From assembly GCF_010501015.1 (NCBI RefSeq), contig NZ_QVML01000015.1, positions 1 through 64,000 on the forward strand: a DNA stretch of 64,000 nt, read 5' to 3'. The position numbers and the translations under genes are program-made. The notes below the pieces were generated by a model. It ran no database searches. It was given only the letters and a program-made list of their open reading frames with translations, and had not been told where the DNA came from. This stretch comes from Bacteroides sp. 214. Its GTDB lineage: Bacteria; Bacteroidota; Bacteroidia; Bacteroidales; Bacteroidaceae. This document shows positions 13,983 through 24,365 of this stretch, one piece after another. The first letter of the stretch is position 1. Each line of letters begins with the position of its first letter.

Positions 13983-15515
13983 ATGACAGAAATAGTAATA
14001 TCCGCCGTATGCTTTATTGTAGGAGCTGTCCTTTCCTATGTACTCTTCAGGTACGTGATGAAGGCAAAATACAACAGCATACTAAAAGAAGCGGAAGCAG
14101 AAGGAGAAGTAATCAAAAAGAATAAACTTCTTGAAGTAAAAGAAAAATTCCTCAACAAAAAAGCCGATCTGGAAAAAGAGGTTGCAGCACGCAATCAAAA
14201 AATTCAGCAAGGAGAAAATCGGTTGAAACAACGTGAATTGGTTATTAACCAAAAACATGACGAAGTGCAACGCAAAAAGCAAGAAGCAGAAGCGGTAAAA
14301 GAAAATCTGGAAGCACAACTGGTTATCATAGAGAAAAAGAAAGAAGACCTGGATAAGCTACAACAACAAGAAATCCAGAAGTTGGAAACACTTTCAGGAT
14401 TATCGGCAGAAGAAGCAAAAGAGCGTTTGGTTGAATCTTTGAAGGAAGAAGCTAAAACCATGGCACAATCCTACATCAATGACATTATGGACGATGCCAA
14501 ACTGACCGCTAACAAAGAAGCCAAGAAAATTGTTGTTCAAAGCATTCAGCGCGTAGCTACCGAAACAGCTATCGAGAACTCGGTAACTGTATTCCATATT
14601 GAATCCGACGAGATCAAAGGTCGTATCATTGGACGCGAAGGCCGCAATATCCGCGCACTGGAAGCCGCTACAGGTATTGAAATTGTTGTGGATGATACGC
14701 CTGAGGCAATTGTACTTTCGGGATTTGACCCTGTACGCCGCGAAGTAGCCCGCTTAGCGCTGCATCAATTAGTAACCGACGGACGTATTCATCCGGCACG
14801 CATTGAAGAGGTAGTAAACAAAGTGCGCAAACAACTTGAAGAAGAAATCATCGAAACCGGTAAACGCACCACTATCGATTTAGGTGTACATGGTTTACAC
14901 CCTGAACTTATCCGTATGATTGGTAAAATGAAGTACCGCTCGTCATATGGCCAAAACTTGCTGCAGCACGCACGCGAAACAGCTAATTTATGTGCTGTTA
15001 TGGCATCAGAACTGGGACTTAATCCCAAGAAAGCAAAACGTGCCGGCTTACTGCATGACATTGGCAAAGTGCCCGATGAAGAACCCGAATTGCCACACGC
15101 ACTGTTGGGTATGAAGTTGGCAGAGAAATATAAAGAAAAACCAGACATCTGCAACGCTATTGGCGCACACCACGATGAAACAGAGATGACCAGCCTATTG
15201 GCACCTATCGTACAGGTTTGCGATGCTATTTCGGGCGCACGTCCGGGTGCACGTCGCGAAATTGTAGAAGCATACATCAAACGCCTGAACGATTTGGAGC
15301 AATTAGCTATGAGCTATCCGGGTGTTACTAAAACTTATGCAATACAAGCAGGACGCGAACTACGCGTTATTGTGGGTGCAGATAAGATTGATGACAAACA
15401 AACCGAAAGCTTATCGGGTGAGATTGCAAAGAAGATCCAGGACGAAATGACCTACCCCGGACAAGTGAAGATTACTGTAATCAGAGAGACGCGTGCAGTA
15501 AGTTTTGCGAAGTAA
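13983..15515 (+). CDS. rny: Ribonuclease Y
   Basis: RNase Y is a membrane-anchored endoribonuclease that starts mRNA decay. The 510-residue product has an N-terminal membrane helix (residues 5-24), a long coiled coil to about residue 200, a KH domain ([22 protein letters not shown], about 210-270) and an HD domain with LLHDIGK near residue 355 and GAHHDE about 40 residues later. Length and order agree with the family. It is followed by a terminator at 15541-15569. Confidence 0.95.
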   Translation: MTEIVISAVCFIVGAVLSYVLFRYVMKAKYNSILKEAEAEGEVIKKNKLLEVKEKFLNKKADLEKEVAARNQKIQQGENRLKQRELVINQKHDEVQRKKQEAEAVKENLEAQLVIIEKKKEDLDKLQQQEIQKLETLSGLSAEEAKERLVESLKEEAKTMAQSYINDIMDDAKLTANKEAKKIVVQSIQRVATETAIENSVTVFHIESDEIKGRIIGREGRNIRALEAATGIEIVVDDTPEAIVLSGFDPVRREVARLALHQLVTDGRIHPARIEEVVNKVRKQLEEEIIETGKRTTIDLGVHGLHPELIRMIGKMKYRSSYGQNLLQHARETANLCAVMASELGLNPKKAKRAGLLHDIGKVPDEEPELPHALLGMKLAEKYKEKPDICNAIGAHHDETEMTSLLAPIVQVCDAISGARPGARREIVEAYIKRLNDLEQLAMSYPGVTKTYAIQAGRELRVIVGADKIDDKQTESLSGEIAKKIQDEMTYPGQVKITVIRETRAVSFAK

Positions 15516-15540
15516 AAGTAATAATTTACATAAAAGATCA

Positions 15541-15569
15541 AAAAAAGAGACCTAAAGGCCTCTTTTTTT
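15541..15569 (+). terminator. Terminator after rny
   Basis: AAAGAG/CTCTTT with an inner CC/GG pair and a TAAA loop, followed by a run of T residues. Confidence 0.75.
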
Positions 15570-15604
15570 CTTGTATAATCTAACCAGAAAAGAATTATAA
15601 TTTG

Positions 15605-15612
15605 TAACTTTG
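15605..15612 (+). promoter_or_regulatory. -7 box of the NlpE-like lipoprotein gene
   Basis: TAACTTTG matches TAnnTTTG, 39 nt before the ATG. No clear -33 box. Confidence 0.45.
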
Positions 15613-15651
15613 CCGTGTTATTAACCAATTCGAGGTGTAAGCTACAAAAAC

Positions 15652-16275
15652 ATGAAGAACAAAATCACATTATTGCTGCTTCTTTTGCTGCCGGCGTTCA
15701 TTTTATCGTGTGAGCAAAAACGCTCTGCCGATGAAGAGTTATTGCTGGAGGAAATTGGAGAAACCGCTTATGCTACTATGTTTTACTTCAAAGGCAACTA
15801 CACCTTTACGACCGACTCGGCTACCTTGCAAGACTTTTCTACCGGTGAAATCATTGACTTGGAAATGCCCGGACTTCCCTACATCATGTCTACCGAATAT
15901 GCAGAGAAATACCCTTCGCACGGAAAACCCGTATTAGTAGAGACAAGAGGCTACCTCAAACGTACAGAAGACGATAAACTACGATTAGACATCAAAGAGT
16001 TTATTTCTTTTGATTCCACACACGTAGAGGCCATGGACCCATTGATAGGAACTTACATCGGTTCGGATATTCAATTGGAACTCAAAGCCGACCATACTTT
16101 TACTACAACAACAAAAGGGGGAAGAAAAGAACGTGGTGACTGGTTTCATAAATCACAAAACTTCCTAACGCTAATAACCGGCGATAGCGAAACAATTTAT
16201 CGCATCAATTACAAAAAACAAAGTTTGAATACACTCGACGATATGCCTGTAATATTGGCGTTTACCAGTCGCTAA
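15652..16275 (+). CDS. Lipoprotein with NlpE-like domain
   Basis: A type II signal peptide ends in FILSC, so the protein is lipidated at Cys20. The C-terminal half has a small beta-barrel motif (LIGTYIGSDIQLELKADHTFTT, then GDWFHKSQNFLTL) like the NlpE/copper-resistance lipoprotein family, but the CxxC of Escherichia coli NlpE is missing, so a metal-sensing role should not be assumed. The 3' end overlaps the convergent dinB stop by 14 nt. Confidence 0.6.
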   Translation: MKNKITLLLLLLLPAFILSCEQKRSADEELLLEEIGETAYATMFYFKGNYTFTTDSATLQDFSTGEIIDLEMPGLPYIMSTEYAEKYPSHGKPVLVETRGYLKRTEDDKLRLDIKEFISFDSTHVEAMDPLIGTYIGSDIQLELKADHTFTTTTKGGRKERGDWFHKSQNFLTLITGDSETIYRINYKKQSLNTLDDMPVILAFTSR

Positions 16276-17353
16276 ATTCGAAACTTAATTGTTCCCACAT
16301 TCCCTTATCTTCGGGTTGTTCTTCTTTTGGGTGTGAAACCGACAAACCAATGAGTCGTATAGGATAAGTTTCATACTCTACATCTTTCAACAGCTCCTTT
16401 GCCAAAGGTAAAATAACATCCAACTCTGTTAGCTCTTTGGGCTGTGTGATACTTCGGGTTATTTGATTGAAATCGTAGAACTTTATTTTCAATGTGAGTG
16501 TACTACCTTTGAACCCCGCGCGCTCCAACCGCTTAACAAGCTCTGTCGCCACATGATACAATTCAATGATAACAGATGACTTACGGGTTATGTCTTTCTC
16601 CAAAGTAGTTTCGCACCCCACCGATTTACGAATACGTACCGTCTCCACTGGTCGCAAGTCTATGCCTCGCGCAAAATCATAGTACAGTTGTCCTGCCTTT
16701 CCGAAGTGCCGGTTCAGCATATCAAGCGAACAAGAGCGCAACGTATATCCATTGTAAATGCCGAGAGTTCGCATCTTTTTGGCAGTAACGGGCCCCACTC
16801 CCCAAAAAGACTCAATAGGAAGACGGGTAATAAATTCCTCTGCATGGTTGGGATGAATAGTACAGAGTCCATCGGGTTTGCGGTAATCGGATGCTATTTT
16901 TGCTAAAAACTTGTTGTAAGAAACACCTGCCGAAGCAACTAAAGAGAGTTCTTCGCGAATTCGTCGTTTAATCTCTTTGGCAATATTTACGGCAAGCTCC
17001 TCCCCTATTTTATTTTCGGTTACATCGAGAAAAGCTTCATCCAAAGAAAGAGGCTCAATAACATCGGTATAGTCATGGAATATTTCATAAATTCGCCGTG
17101 ACACCTCCTTGTAGACATCCATACGCCCGGGAATAAATATTAACTCAGGGCATAAGCGCCTCGCCCTCAGCGATGCCATAGCCGATCGCACGCCATACTT
17201 CCGCGCCTCATAGCTGGCTGCTGCTACTACACCACGTTCTTCGGAATAACCCACAGCAAGGGGCTTCCCACGAAATTCGGGATTATCACGCTGTTCTACA
17301 GAAGCATAGAAAGCGTCCATGTCGAGGTGGATGATTTTTCGAAAATGCTGCAT
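16262..17353 (-). CDS. dinB: DNA polymerase IV
   Basis: This is a Y-family translesion polymerase. The catalytic motifs are present: HLDMDAFYASVEQ (residues 9-21) and SLDEAFLDVT near residue 100, with the helix-hairpin-helix (FWGVGPVTAKKMRTLGIY) near 180 and a little-finger domain. The end (about residue 345 on) is a short acidic extension; I see no clear beta-clamp motif. The minus strand reads TAAATTTG at 17361-17368, 7 nt before the ATG, suggesting a nearly leaderless message. No LexA box is evident. Confidence 0.95.
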   Translation of the reverse strand: MQHFRKIIHLDMDAFYASVEQRDNPEFRGKPLAVGYSEERGVVAAASYEARKYGVRSAMASLRARRLCPELIFIPGRMDVYKEVSRRIYEIFHDYTDVIEPLSLDEAFLDVTENKIGEELAVNIAKEIKRRIREELSLVASAGVSYNKFLAKIASDYRKPDGLCTIHPNHAEEFITRLPIESFWGVGPVTAKKMRTLGIYNGYTLRSCSLDMLNRHFGKAGQLYYDFARGIDLRPVETVRIRKSVGCETTLEKDITRKSSVIIELYHVATELVKRLERAGFKGSTLTLKIKFYDFNQITRSITQPKELTELDVILPLAKELLKDVEYETYPIRLIGLSVSHPKEEQPEDKGMWEQLSFEFSDW

Positions 17354-17463
17354 TGGAGTTCAAATTTAGGAAAATAAAATTGAACTTCACTATCCAAATT
17401 TCAAACAAACATGAACACAAGCCAACAATTTGCCTATCTTTACAATTTCAAAAGAGCAGAACC

Positions 17464-17955
17464 ATGTTAAACTTCGCCGCCATAGATTTTGAAACAGCAA
17501 ACCAACACCGTGCCAGCATTTGTAGCCTTGGTATTGTTATAGTTGAAGATGGAAGAGTAGTCGATAAAATTTACCGTTTGGTACGTCCACGTCCTAATTT
17601 TTACTCTCGTTGGGCAACCAATATACATGGATTGTCTTACTATGACACACATCAGGCACAAGATTTTCTTGAAGTATGGAAAGAAATTGCTCCCCGACTA
17701 AAAGGACTCCCGTTGGTTGCACACAACAGCCCGTTCGACGAAGGAGCTTTAAAAGCCGCACACGAATTATATGAAATGTACTATCCTAATTACATATTTC
17801 ATTGCACACTGCGTGCCGCCAGACGAAAGTTTCCTAAATTAGAGAACCATCAGTTACACACAGTGGCAGCATGTGTGGGGTTTGAGTTAAGAAATCATCA
17901 TGACGCATTAGCAGATGCGGAAGCATGTGCTGAGATTGCTAAAGCAATACTATAG
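17464..17955 (+). CDS. DEDDh 3'-5' exonuclease (DnaQ-like)
   Basis: The 163-residue protein has the exonuclease motifs Exo I (FAAIDFETAN), Exo II (HNSPFDEGAL) and Exo III with the His (NHHDALADAEACAEI). It is a stand-alone proofreading-type or general 3'-5' DNA exonuclease, the size seen for DnaQ-fold domains. I start it at ATG 17464, since an upstream ATG at 17353 would add an unrelated leader. A TATCTTTA box at 17435-17442 lies just upstream. It is divergent from dinB. Confidence 0.85.
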   Translation: MLNFAAIDFETANQHRASICSLGIVIVEDGRVVDKIYRLVRPRPNFYSRWATNIHGLSYYDTHQAQDFLEVWKEIAPRLKGLPLVAHNSPFDEGALKAAHELYEMYYPNYIFHCTLRAARRKFPKLENHQLHTVAACVGFELRNHHDALADAEACAEIAKAIL

Positions 17956-18033
17956 TTTTGTTTATTTATATAGTACGCGCGCGATATACAAACCAAAACT
18001 TCGGAGTTATAGTCATTACTGCAGCTATTGAAT

Positions 18034-18315
18034 TTATTTCTTAAGCAATCTTCTTTTGCGTATATCATTTACCATCTTAATACTAAAGATAGTAGTACTC
18101 ATTATAGTAGTAAGCACATTGGTAATAGCAAGCGGATAGTTACCCAAGAGAAATCCCTGAATCATAAAAAAGATAGAGCCAAGACCCATCAAAAGAAAAG
18201 TCCCTACCGCAATATCATCGGTAGAACGGGTACGAATAGTGCGAATGGTTTGTGGCAGGTAGCCAAAGATCATACATATTGTTGCGGCATAGCCTATTAC
18301 ATCTGTAAAATTCAT
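18034..18315 (-). CDS. SemiSWEET-type sugar transporter (MtN3/PQ-loop)
   Basis: The 93-residue protein has three membrane helices and the PQ-loop motif GYLPQTIRTIRTRSTDDIAVGTF near residue 20, diagnostic of SemiSWEETs, which dimerise to form a sugar uniporter. The tail is basic (RKRRLLKK), placing it in the cytoplasm. TATCTTTG occurs at 18335-18342 on the minus strand. It is divergent from the SusC gene. Confidence 0.85.
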   Translation of the reverse strand: MNFTDVIGYAATICMIFGYLPQTIRTIRTRSTDDIAVGTFLLMGLGSIFFMIQGFLLGNYPLAITNVLTTIMSTTIFSIKMVNDIRKRRLLKK

Positions 18316-18725
18316 ATAGATTTAGATTTTTGAACAAAGATACAGTGTGTTTTGAAAACGCCGTTCGATTTTAGGATTTCTTATACAAGAATAAGAATTC
18401 GCGTTCACTAATGGAACAAGCACAAGCCCCCAAAAAGCAAGTATACCTATAATCTTCCTCCAAGCGAAATACTATTATTTTACTTTTCTAAAAAACATTG
18501 AAAAACTTCGCTTTTTTTCGTTTTTTTTTGTTTCCTTTGATTACGAAAAGAAAAATGCACCGTCTAACCAACATTAATGACTAATATAGCATGAAAAACA
18601 AAAATAATAGTAAAAATTCCTCGTCTACCACTTTCGTTTCGAAAGAAAAGGAAAATACTCAAATTAATGATATTATTCCTATCAGTTAACAAGAATCACC
18701 CTTTGTTTAATTTAATATATAATCT
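18316..18725 (+). promoter_or_regulatory. Leader region upstream of susC
   Basis: About 400 nt lie between the SemiSWEET and SusC starts. It is AT-rich, with T runs at 18511-18530 and a degenerate -7-like TTCCTTTG at 18532-18539. I found no clear regulator site and no well supported gene; a short reading frame from ATG 18591 is too weak to call. If the -7-like box is used the SusC leader is about 180 nt. Confidence 0.3.
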
Positions 18726-21700
18726 ATGAAGAAAGAATTTCAATTCTTACATAAGAAAATGCAATTCGGGAAGTGGACTTTCTGTTTGTGTTTACTTATG
18801 ATTGGGGCTTCTATTCAAGCCATGCCTACCTCCGAGAGAGATGCTGTTGAGTCTACTCAACAAGACAAAACAATCAGAGGTAAAATCGTTGATGAACTCG
18901 GAGAACCACTTATTGGTGTTTCCGTGTATGTAAAAGGAACATCTATCGGCAGTATTACAAATGTAGATGGAGAATTTTCATTTAGCATTCCTGCGGGAGT
19001 AAAAACACTAGAAGCTTCGTATGTAGGGTACACTACCCAAACAATTACAGTAGGCAACAATGTAAATTTCAATATCCAGATGAAACCCGACAACCTCGCA
19101 CTAGAGGAAGTTGTGGTAATTGGTTACGGTACTGTAAAGAAACGCGACCTTACAGGTGCCGTATCTTCGGTTAAGAACGAAGACATTGTAATGCGCCCTG
19201 GTCCTAACCCAATGGAAGCCCTACAAGGTAAAGTTGCCGGATTGGATATTACACGTGAATCGGGCCAAGCTGGAGCCGGAGTTAAAATGCAATTGCGTGG
19301 TAACCGTTCGTTTACAGCCGATGGAAATCCGCTATTCCTGATAGACGGGCTACCGGGCGACTACGAAACTCTCAATCCAAACGACATCGAATCTATTGAA
19401 GTACTAAAAGACGCCTCTTCTACAGCTATCTATGGAGCAGCCGGTTCTAACGGGGTAGTTATCATTACCACCAAAGCCGGGAAAGCCGGAAAGATGAGCG
19501 TAGACTTCAACGCTTACGTTGGTTACAATGGCTGGTCGAAAATCCCTAAAATGCACACAGGGGACTCGTATGCCAAGATTGTAAGAGAAGCACATAGCTA
19601 CGTATGGGATGAAAGTTCACGTCAGTGGACTACCACCGGTGCCCTTTGGCAATCGGCAGCCGACGACGAACGCGTATTCGGAACTCAACGCTACGAGCGC
19701 CACATGGCTGGAGCGTATGTGGACTGGGCAGACCTTTACATGCGTAAAAATGCAGCTACCCAAAACTACAGTTTAAGTGTATCGGGCGGAAACGATAGAA
19801 CAAAAGGATACATTTCGTTCAATTACACCGACGAAAACGGACAGTACAAAGGCGACCAATACGAATTATTCTCTACCAGCATGCGCATAGATCATGAAGT
19901 ACGCAAATGGTTGAGCATTGGTAGTAGCTTACAAGGATCGTATGTTATGCAAGATAAGGCACAAGCCAAGTTGGAAAATGCATTAACTTCCGACCCACTC
20001 GAAAAACCTTATAATGACGATGGTACAATCAACCCGAACTTGGGTAACAACGTATATAACTTGTTGCTCAACTACCAACCGGGTGTGTACGAAAATAGCG
20101 TTAATAATTTCAAGGTATTTGTAAACCCATATATCGAAATCAAACCGATAAAGGGATTGAGCATTTTGTCTCGCGCAGGTATCTGGATGAACTATTCCAA
20201 CAGCTACAAGTTCGACGGTATAGGTTCAGTAAATTATACTTATGGAGGGGAAATTGCGAAAGCGCAAATCAACCAAAATCGCAGTTACGGCTATCAGTGG
20301 GATAATGTATTGACGTACAACTTCAAATTGCAAGATGTTCACGATTTCACCCTTACCGCAGTATCGACATGGAAATACGACCAACAGTCGAAAACAACAA
20401 TGGATCAGACCAACATCTCGTCCAACAACTTCAAGTGGCACAACATGCAGGGAGATGCCAGCACTACAGCTAAATCATCATACCTGATGTCGAAAACGCT
20501 CGGATTCATCGGACGTATCAATTACTCGTACTTGGGCAAATACATCTTCTCGGCATCTATTCGCCGCGATGGTGCTTCGGCTCTATACAAAGACAATCGT
20601 TGGGACAACTTCCCAGCTGCATCAGCAGCTTGGCGCATTTCTGACGAGAGTTTTATGGAATCGACTAAAAATTGGTTAGATAATCTAAAACTCCGTGTGG
20701 GATGGGGTGTTACCGGATCTGCCAGTATCAAACCTTATAGTTCGTTTAGTAACTTAGAGCAAATGAACACTTCATTGGGTGGTGTAGGTATGAGCAGCTA
20801 CCGTTACTCAGAATTCCTTACCAACTCCAAACTAGGATGGGAAAAATCTTACAACACCAATATCGGTCTTGACTTTGGATTGTTCAACAACCGCATTGAT
20901 GTGTCTATGGACTACTATGTAACCCGCACCGACGGTGTAATATGGAGTGTATCGTTGCCTATCATCTATGGTTCGTACAAATGGGGTAACAACTTCTACA
21001 AAACCAACATGAACCTCGCCGAAACAGAGAACCGTGGTTTTGAAATTACCGCCAATACGCGCAACATCATGACCAAGGACTTTGAATGGACTTCGGCACT
21101 TACTTTCTCTACCAACAAAGAGAAGATTGTAAAACTAACCGGAGGAGCCAATGACAACATCGAAAACATCGATCCCGAAACCGGCAACAACACCGGATAT
21201 ACGCTTACTATCGGAAAAGCGCTGAACTCATACTACAATTACAAGATTGATGGTGTATGGCAGCTTGATGAAGAGAAAGACGCAGCTGTATTTGGCAGAC
21301 GTCCGGGCGACTTGAAAGTGAATGTACCGGGAATGAAACGTAAAAGCGAAGGAGTTTGGGAAAAAACCCTTGCCGATGGTACCACCAAGGAATACACAGC
21401 AAGTTCTAAGTATGCCTATAGTGCTAATGACTATCAGACATTGGGACACAACTCACCCGATTGGACACTTGGATTCCAGAATGGAATCAAATACAAAGAC
21501 TTCGACCTGAGTGTTTATGCTTTCTTCCGTTGGGGACAAATGATTAATTATTGTATGCCCGGATGGTATCAGCCAAATGCTTTGACCAGCACTGCAGCAC
21601 CTCCACGTACATTCCCTTCACACTTCAACTATTGGACGCCAACCAATCCATCGAACGAGTTCCCAGTATTGGATTACACCACTTCTGCCTCAACTATGAC

Positions 21701-21950
21701 TGGATTCTCGGGTATGAACTATGTAAACGGATCGTTCTTCAAACTGAAAAACATCACGTTGGGTTATACACTTCCTAAAAAGCTGAGCAAGAAACTATCT
21801 ATCGACAAACTCCGCGTGTACGGAACGGTAACAAACCTACTCGTGCTCGCAAAGGATGGTGTACTAAAGAACTATGACCCCGAAATGAATGGCGAGCTGG
21901 AATATCCACTTACCAAACAGTTGGTTTTCGGTCTGAATGTTACATTCTAA
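18726..21950 (+). CDS. SusC/RagA-family TonB-dependent outer-membrane transporter
   Basis: The 1074-residue protein begins with a signal peptide (cleaved near residue 32), then a carboxypeptidase-like regulatory domain (IRGKIVDELGEPLIGVSVYVKG), a TonB-box-like segment (EEVVVIGYGTVKKRDLTGAV), a plug domain (about 130-250) and a long barrel ending LTKQLVFGLNVTF. SusC proteins form the barrel through which oligosaccharides enter the periplasm, powered by TonB. It is followed 27 nt later by its SusD partner. No SusE/F-type gene follows. Confidence 0.95.
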   Translation: MKKEFQFLHKKMQFGKWTFCLCLLMIGASIQAMPTSERDAVESTQQDKTIRGKIVDELGEPLIGVSVYVKGTSIGSITNVDGEFSFSIPAGVKTLEASYVGYTTQTITVGNNVNFNIQMKPDNLALEEVVVIGYGTVKKRDLTGAVSSVKNEDIVMRPGPNPMEALQGKVAGLDITRESGQAGAGVKMQLRGNRSFTADGNPLFLIDGLPGDYETLNPNDIESIEVLKDASSTAIYGAAGSNGVVIITTKAGKAGKMSVDFNAYVGYNGWSKIPKMHTGDSYAKIVREAHSYVWDESSRQWTTTGALWQSAADDERVFGTQRYERHMAGAYVDWADLYMRKNAATQNYSLSVSGGNDRTKGYISFNYTDENGQYKGDQYELFSTSMRIDHEVRKWLSIGSSLQGSYVMQDKAQAKLENALTSDPLEKPYNDDGTINPNLGNNVYNLLLNYQPGVYENSVNNFKVFVNPYIEIKPIKGLSILSRAGIWMNYSNSYKFDGIGSVNYTYGGEIAKAQINQNRSYGYQWDNVLTYNFKLQDVHDFTLTAVSTWKYDQQSKTTMDQTNISSNNFKWHNMQGDASTTAKSSYLMSKTLGFIGRINYSYLGKYIFSASIRRDGASALYKDNRWDNFPAASAAWRISDESFMESTKNWLDNLKLRVGWGVTGSASIKPYSSFSNLEQMNTSLGGVGMSSYRYSEFLTNSKLGWEKSYNTNIGLDFGLFNNRIDVSMDYYVTRTDGVIWSVSLPIIYGSYKWGNNFYKTNMNLAETENRGFEITANTRNIMTKDFEWTSALTFSTNKEKIVKLTGGANDNIENIDPETGNNTGYTLTIGKALNSYYNYKIDGVWQLDEEKDAAVFGRRPGDLKVNVPGMKRKSEGVWEKTLADGTTKEYTASSKYAYSANDYQTLGHNSPDWTLGFQNGIKYKDFDLSVYAFFRWGQMINYCMPGWYQPNALTSTAAPPRTFPSHFNYWTPTNPSNEFPVLDYTTSASTMTGFSGMNYVNGSFFKLKNITLGYTLPKKLSKKLSIDKLRVYGTVTNLLVLAKDGVLKNYDPEMNGELEYPLTKQLVFGLNVTF

Positions 21951-21977
21951 TTGTTGAATCACTAAAAGAAAAATACA

Positions 21978-24026
21978 ATGAAAAGTATATATAAAACAGC
22001 ATACAAATTAACATTGGGGTTGTGTCTGGCGCTGTGCATTAACTCGTGCAGCTTAGACGAGTACAACCCGGCAGCCTTGTCGGAAGGCGACGTGCTTACC
22101 ACGTTTGAAGGTTGGAAATCATACCAATCCAATTGCTACTCGGCCCTATGGGGTTCGCTTATCGGAATGCCTTACGGATTGGTGTCCGAACTGGGTACCG
22201 ACCTGTGGACGTTTCCTTACAACAACCATGGTACATACAAAGAAATCCTTGCTTACGAAAACTACGCTAATGACGTAAATGTAGTACGCAACACATGGGA
22301 TTTTGCTTTCGGACCAATCAAAGATTGCAATAAGGTTATTCAATTATCGGAAGGGCTGAAGGACGGCAACCCCGCTGATATAGCCATCCTTACTGCCGAA
22401 GCACATTTCCTTAGAGCTTATTTCTATTCGGTATTGGTAGCACAGTTTGGCGAAGTACCCCTTGTTACTGAGGGCGACCCAACGAAAAGTCTTACTCCCG
22501 AACGTAATTCTATTCCTGAAATCTACACGCAGATACTAAGAGATCTTCGCCACGCATTCAACACATTGCCGGCGAAACCTTACGACGAAAACCCGCAACG
22601 CGTTACCAAAAAGGCAGCGCTCGGTATCATGGCGCGTGTATATGCACAAGGTGCAGGCGAAGGATTGAGCGAAGGTTCAAAATCTTACTGGGTACGTGCT
22701 AAAGAAGTAGCCGACTCGTTGATTACTTACAAAAGCGCCTACGATGCTACACTCTACGATGATTTTGCCAAGGTATTTGCTGCAGCCAATAATCGCAACA
22801 ATGCCGAAGTACTTTTCACAGCCTATGGACTCGACCCGTACAATGTATCGTTCAACTACGCATCGAGCAATACGAAGCCCAATCTTTATTTGCACTATTA
22901 TCCGAAACTTGATGAAGCCTTCGGAACCACCGATGTATTCCTCAGAGGGGTAAACAAGAACACCACCAACGCCTACTACGGACGTTGTAACCAACAGTTC
23001 GTTGCACCTACCAAATATCTAATCGACTGCTTCAATGCCGATTATGATAAGAGATGGGAAAATACATTCGTAACTGCCTACACCAACTACTCGGGCGTAC
23101 AGGCTATAAATGGAGGCAGCCCTGCTGGTCCGGCAAACGTAACGTACGCAAAGGCAACGGTAGAGATTACCCAAGCCATCGCAAATAAGTACAATTTAGA
23201 TCCTTCGCACATTGGTAAGAAGATTTATCCTTATATCGATGTTAATTCTAAATTAACCGATTACAATGCCACATACCAATACGTATCGCAAGTATGGAAT
23301 AAAGGAGCACACAGTGGCAACGTTGCCGAGCTTTCCGAGCCAGCAAATGCCAACGTACACCCTTATCCACTGGCAGCCGACGAAGATCGCTTCTTTGTTT
23401 ACCTGAGTAAAGCCCCATTGACTGATGCAGAAAAGAAAGCACGTGCCTACATCACTATCAATATTGATGATATGTTCGACCCAAGCGACGCTAGTGGAAG
23501 TACATACAAAGGCAAACTGTCCAACAATGGCTTTACACCTGTTGAGCTTATTACCGTTTTCCCGGCTATGATGAAGTTTAACCACAACTTCGACGGTGGA
23601 TGGTTGGGAGGTAACTTCCAACAGAAGTTGGGTAACATCATGGTGATGCGTATGGCAGAAGTCTATCTTATTGCAGCCGAAGCAACCCTTAACAGTGGCG
23701 GTAGTGCTGCCGAAGCAGCAGCTTACCTCAATGTGTTGCGCGAGCGTGCTTGTCGCAATGCTGCCGATTTCAATACTTCAACCGGCATGAAGCTTTCATC
23801 AGCTTCTATGAACGATGTGTTTGATGAATATGCACGCGAACTTTGCGGTGAGTACTATCGTTGGGCTCTATTGAAACGCAACAAAGCATTCGAAGGCCGC
23901 CTACAGAAGTACAACCAAACAGCATTCAAGAACTTCGTACCTGCCAAGCACTACAACCGTCCTATTCCAAGAGACTTCTTGAATAAGATCAACAATCCGG
24001 AAGAGTTTGGAAACAATGGTTATTAA
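21978..24026 (+). CDS. SusD/RagB-family nutrient-binding outer-membrane lipoprotein
   Basis: The signal peptide ends in CINSC, so this is a surface lipoprotein. The rest carries the SusD tetratricopeptide fold: DCNKVIQLSEGL, AEAHFLRAYFYSVLVAQFGEVPLVT near residue 140, VTKKAALGIMARVYAQGAG, and the C-terminal RMAEVYLIAAEA with LNVLRERA. SusD caps the SusC pore and binds the glycan. The 682-residue length is on the long side because of central insertions. A terminator follows at 24079-24117. Confidence 0.95.
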   Translation: MKSIYKTAYKLTLGLCLALCINSCSLDEYNPAALSEGDVLTTFEGWKSYQSNCYSALWGSLIGMPYGLVSELGTDLWTFPYNNHGTYKEILAYENYANDVNVVRNTWDFAFGPIKDCNKVIQLSEGLKDGNPADIAILTAEAHFLRAYFYSVLVAQFGEVPLVTEGDPTKSLTPERNSIPEIYTQILRDLRHAFNTLPAKPYDENPQRVTKKAALGIMARVYAQGAGEGLSEGSKSYWVRAKEVADSLITYKSAYDATLYDDFAKVFAAANNRNNAEVLFTAYGLDPYNVSFNYASSNTKPNLYLHYYPKLDEAFGTTDVFLRGVNKNTTNAYYGRCNQQFVAPTKYLIDCFNADYDKRWENTFVTAYTNYSGVQAINGGSPAGPANVTYAKATVEITQAIANKYNLDPSHIGKKIYPYIDVNSKLTDYNATYQYVSQVWNKGAHSGNVAELSEPANANVHPYPLAADEDRFFVYLSKAPLTDAEKKARAYITINIDDMFDPSDASGSTYKGKLSNNGFTPVELITVFPAMMKFNHNFDGGWLGGNFQQKLGNIMVMRMAEVYLIAAEATLNSGGSAAEAAAYLNVLRERACRNAADFNTSTGMKLSSASMNDVFDEYARELCGEYYRWALLKRNKAFEGRLQKYNQTAFKNFVPAKHYNRPIPRDFLNKINNPEEFGNNGY

Positions 24027-24078
24027 AATTGCATGCTATTCAAAAAAAAGAATAGATGTTATTTGAAATTATAAACAA

Positions 24079-24117
24079 GAGGCTATCTCAAAATTAGTGA
24101 GATGGCCTCTTTTTTTC
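24079..24117 (+). terminator. Terminator after the susCD pair
   Basis: GAGGC-T-ATCTCA pairs with TGAGAT-G-GCCTC (one T-G wobble), followed by seven T residues. It is strong and closes the susCD transcript, so the later genes are not in the same operon. Confidence 0.9.
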
Positions 24118-24136
24118 ATATCTTTTGTCTGTTTTT

Positions 24137-24224
24137 TGCCAGCGCATTGGCAAAGCTGTGCCAACGCACTGGCACTACTGTGCATCAACACTGGCACGAC
24201 AGTGCCAACGCGTTGGCACAACCT
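24137..24224. repeat. 22-nt tandem array with palindromic core
   Basis: Four units begin exactly 22 nt apart, at 24137, 24159, 24181 and 24203. Cores are TGCCAGCGCATTGGCA, TGCCAACGCACTGGCA, TGCATCAACACTGGCA and TGCCAACGCGTTGGCA; the last is a perfect 16-bp palindrome and the others are near ones. It sits between the susCD terminator and that of tmRNA, in a region without a gene. Confidence 0.8.
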
Positions 24225-24292
24225 ACCATTGAAAATTCAAAAAAAACGACAAAGGGCTGGGTGTCTGTATTGAATACGAACATGCACGGCAC

Positions 24293-24331
24293 AAAAAAGA
24301 CCGCAACACTTTCGTTTCGCGGTCTTTTTTT
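24293..24331 (-). terminator. Terminator of tmRNA
   Basis: GACCGC pairs with GCGGTC around a 14-nt loop, with A and T runs on both sides, so it works in either direction. It lies 35 nt past the tmRNA 3' end. Confidence 0.8.
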
Positions 24332-24365
24332 GTTTCTAATCAAATGGCTTAAATCCTTTTATGGG

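Noticed and set aside
18591..18725. Short reading frame starting at ATG 18591 in the susC leader
   Set aside because: It is about 30-45 codons of low-complexity Lys/Asn/Ser, with no promoter or family match; I could not establish it as a gene.
24137..24224. CRISPR array
   Set aside because: The units follow each other directly at 22 nt with no spacers, and no cas genes are in the window. The same holds for the arrays in the dispersed elements.
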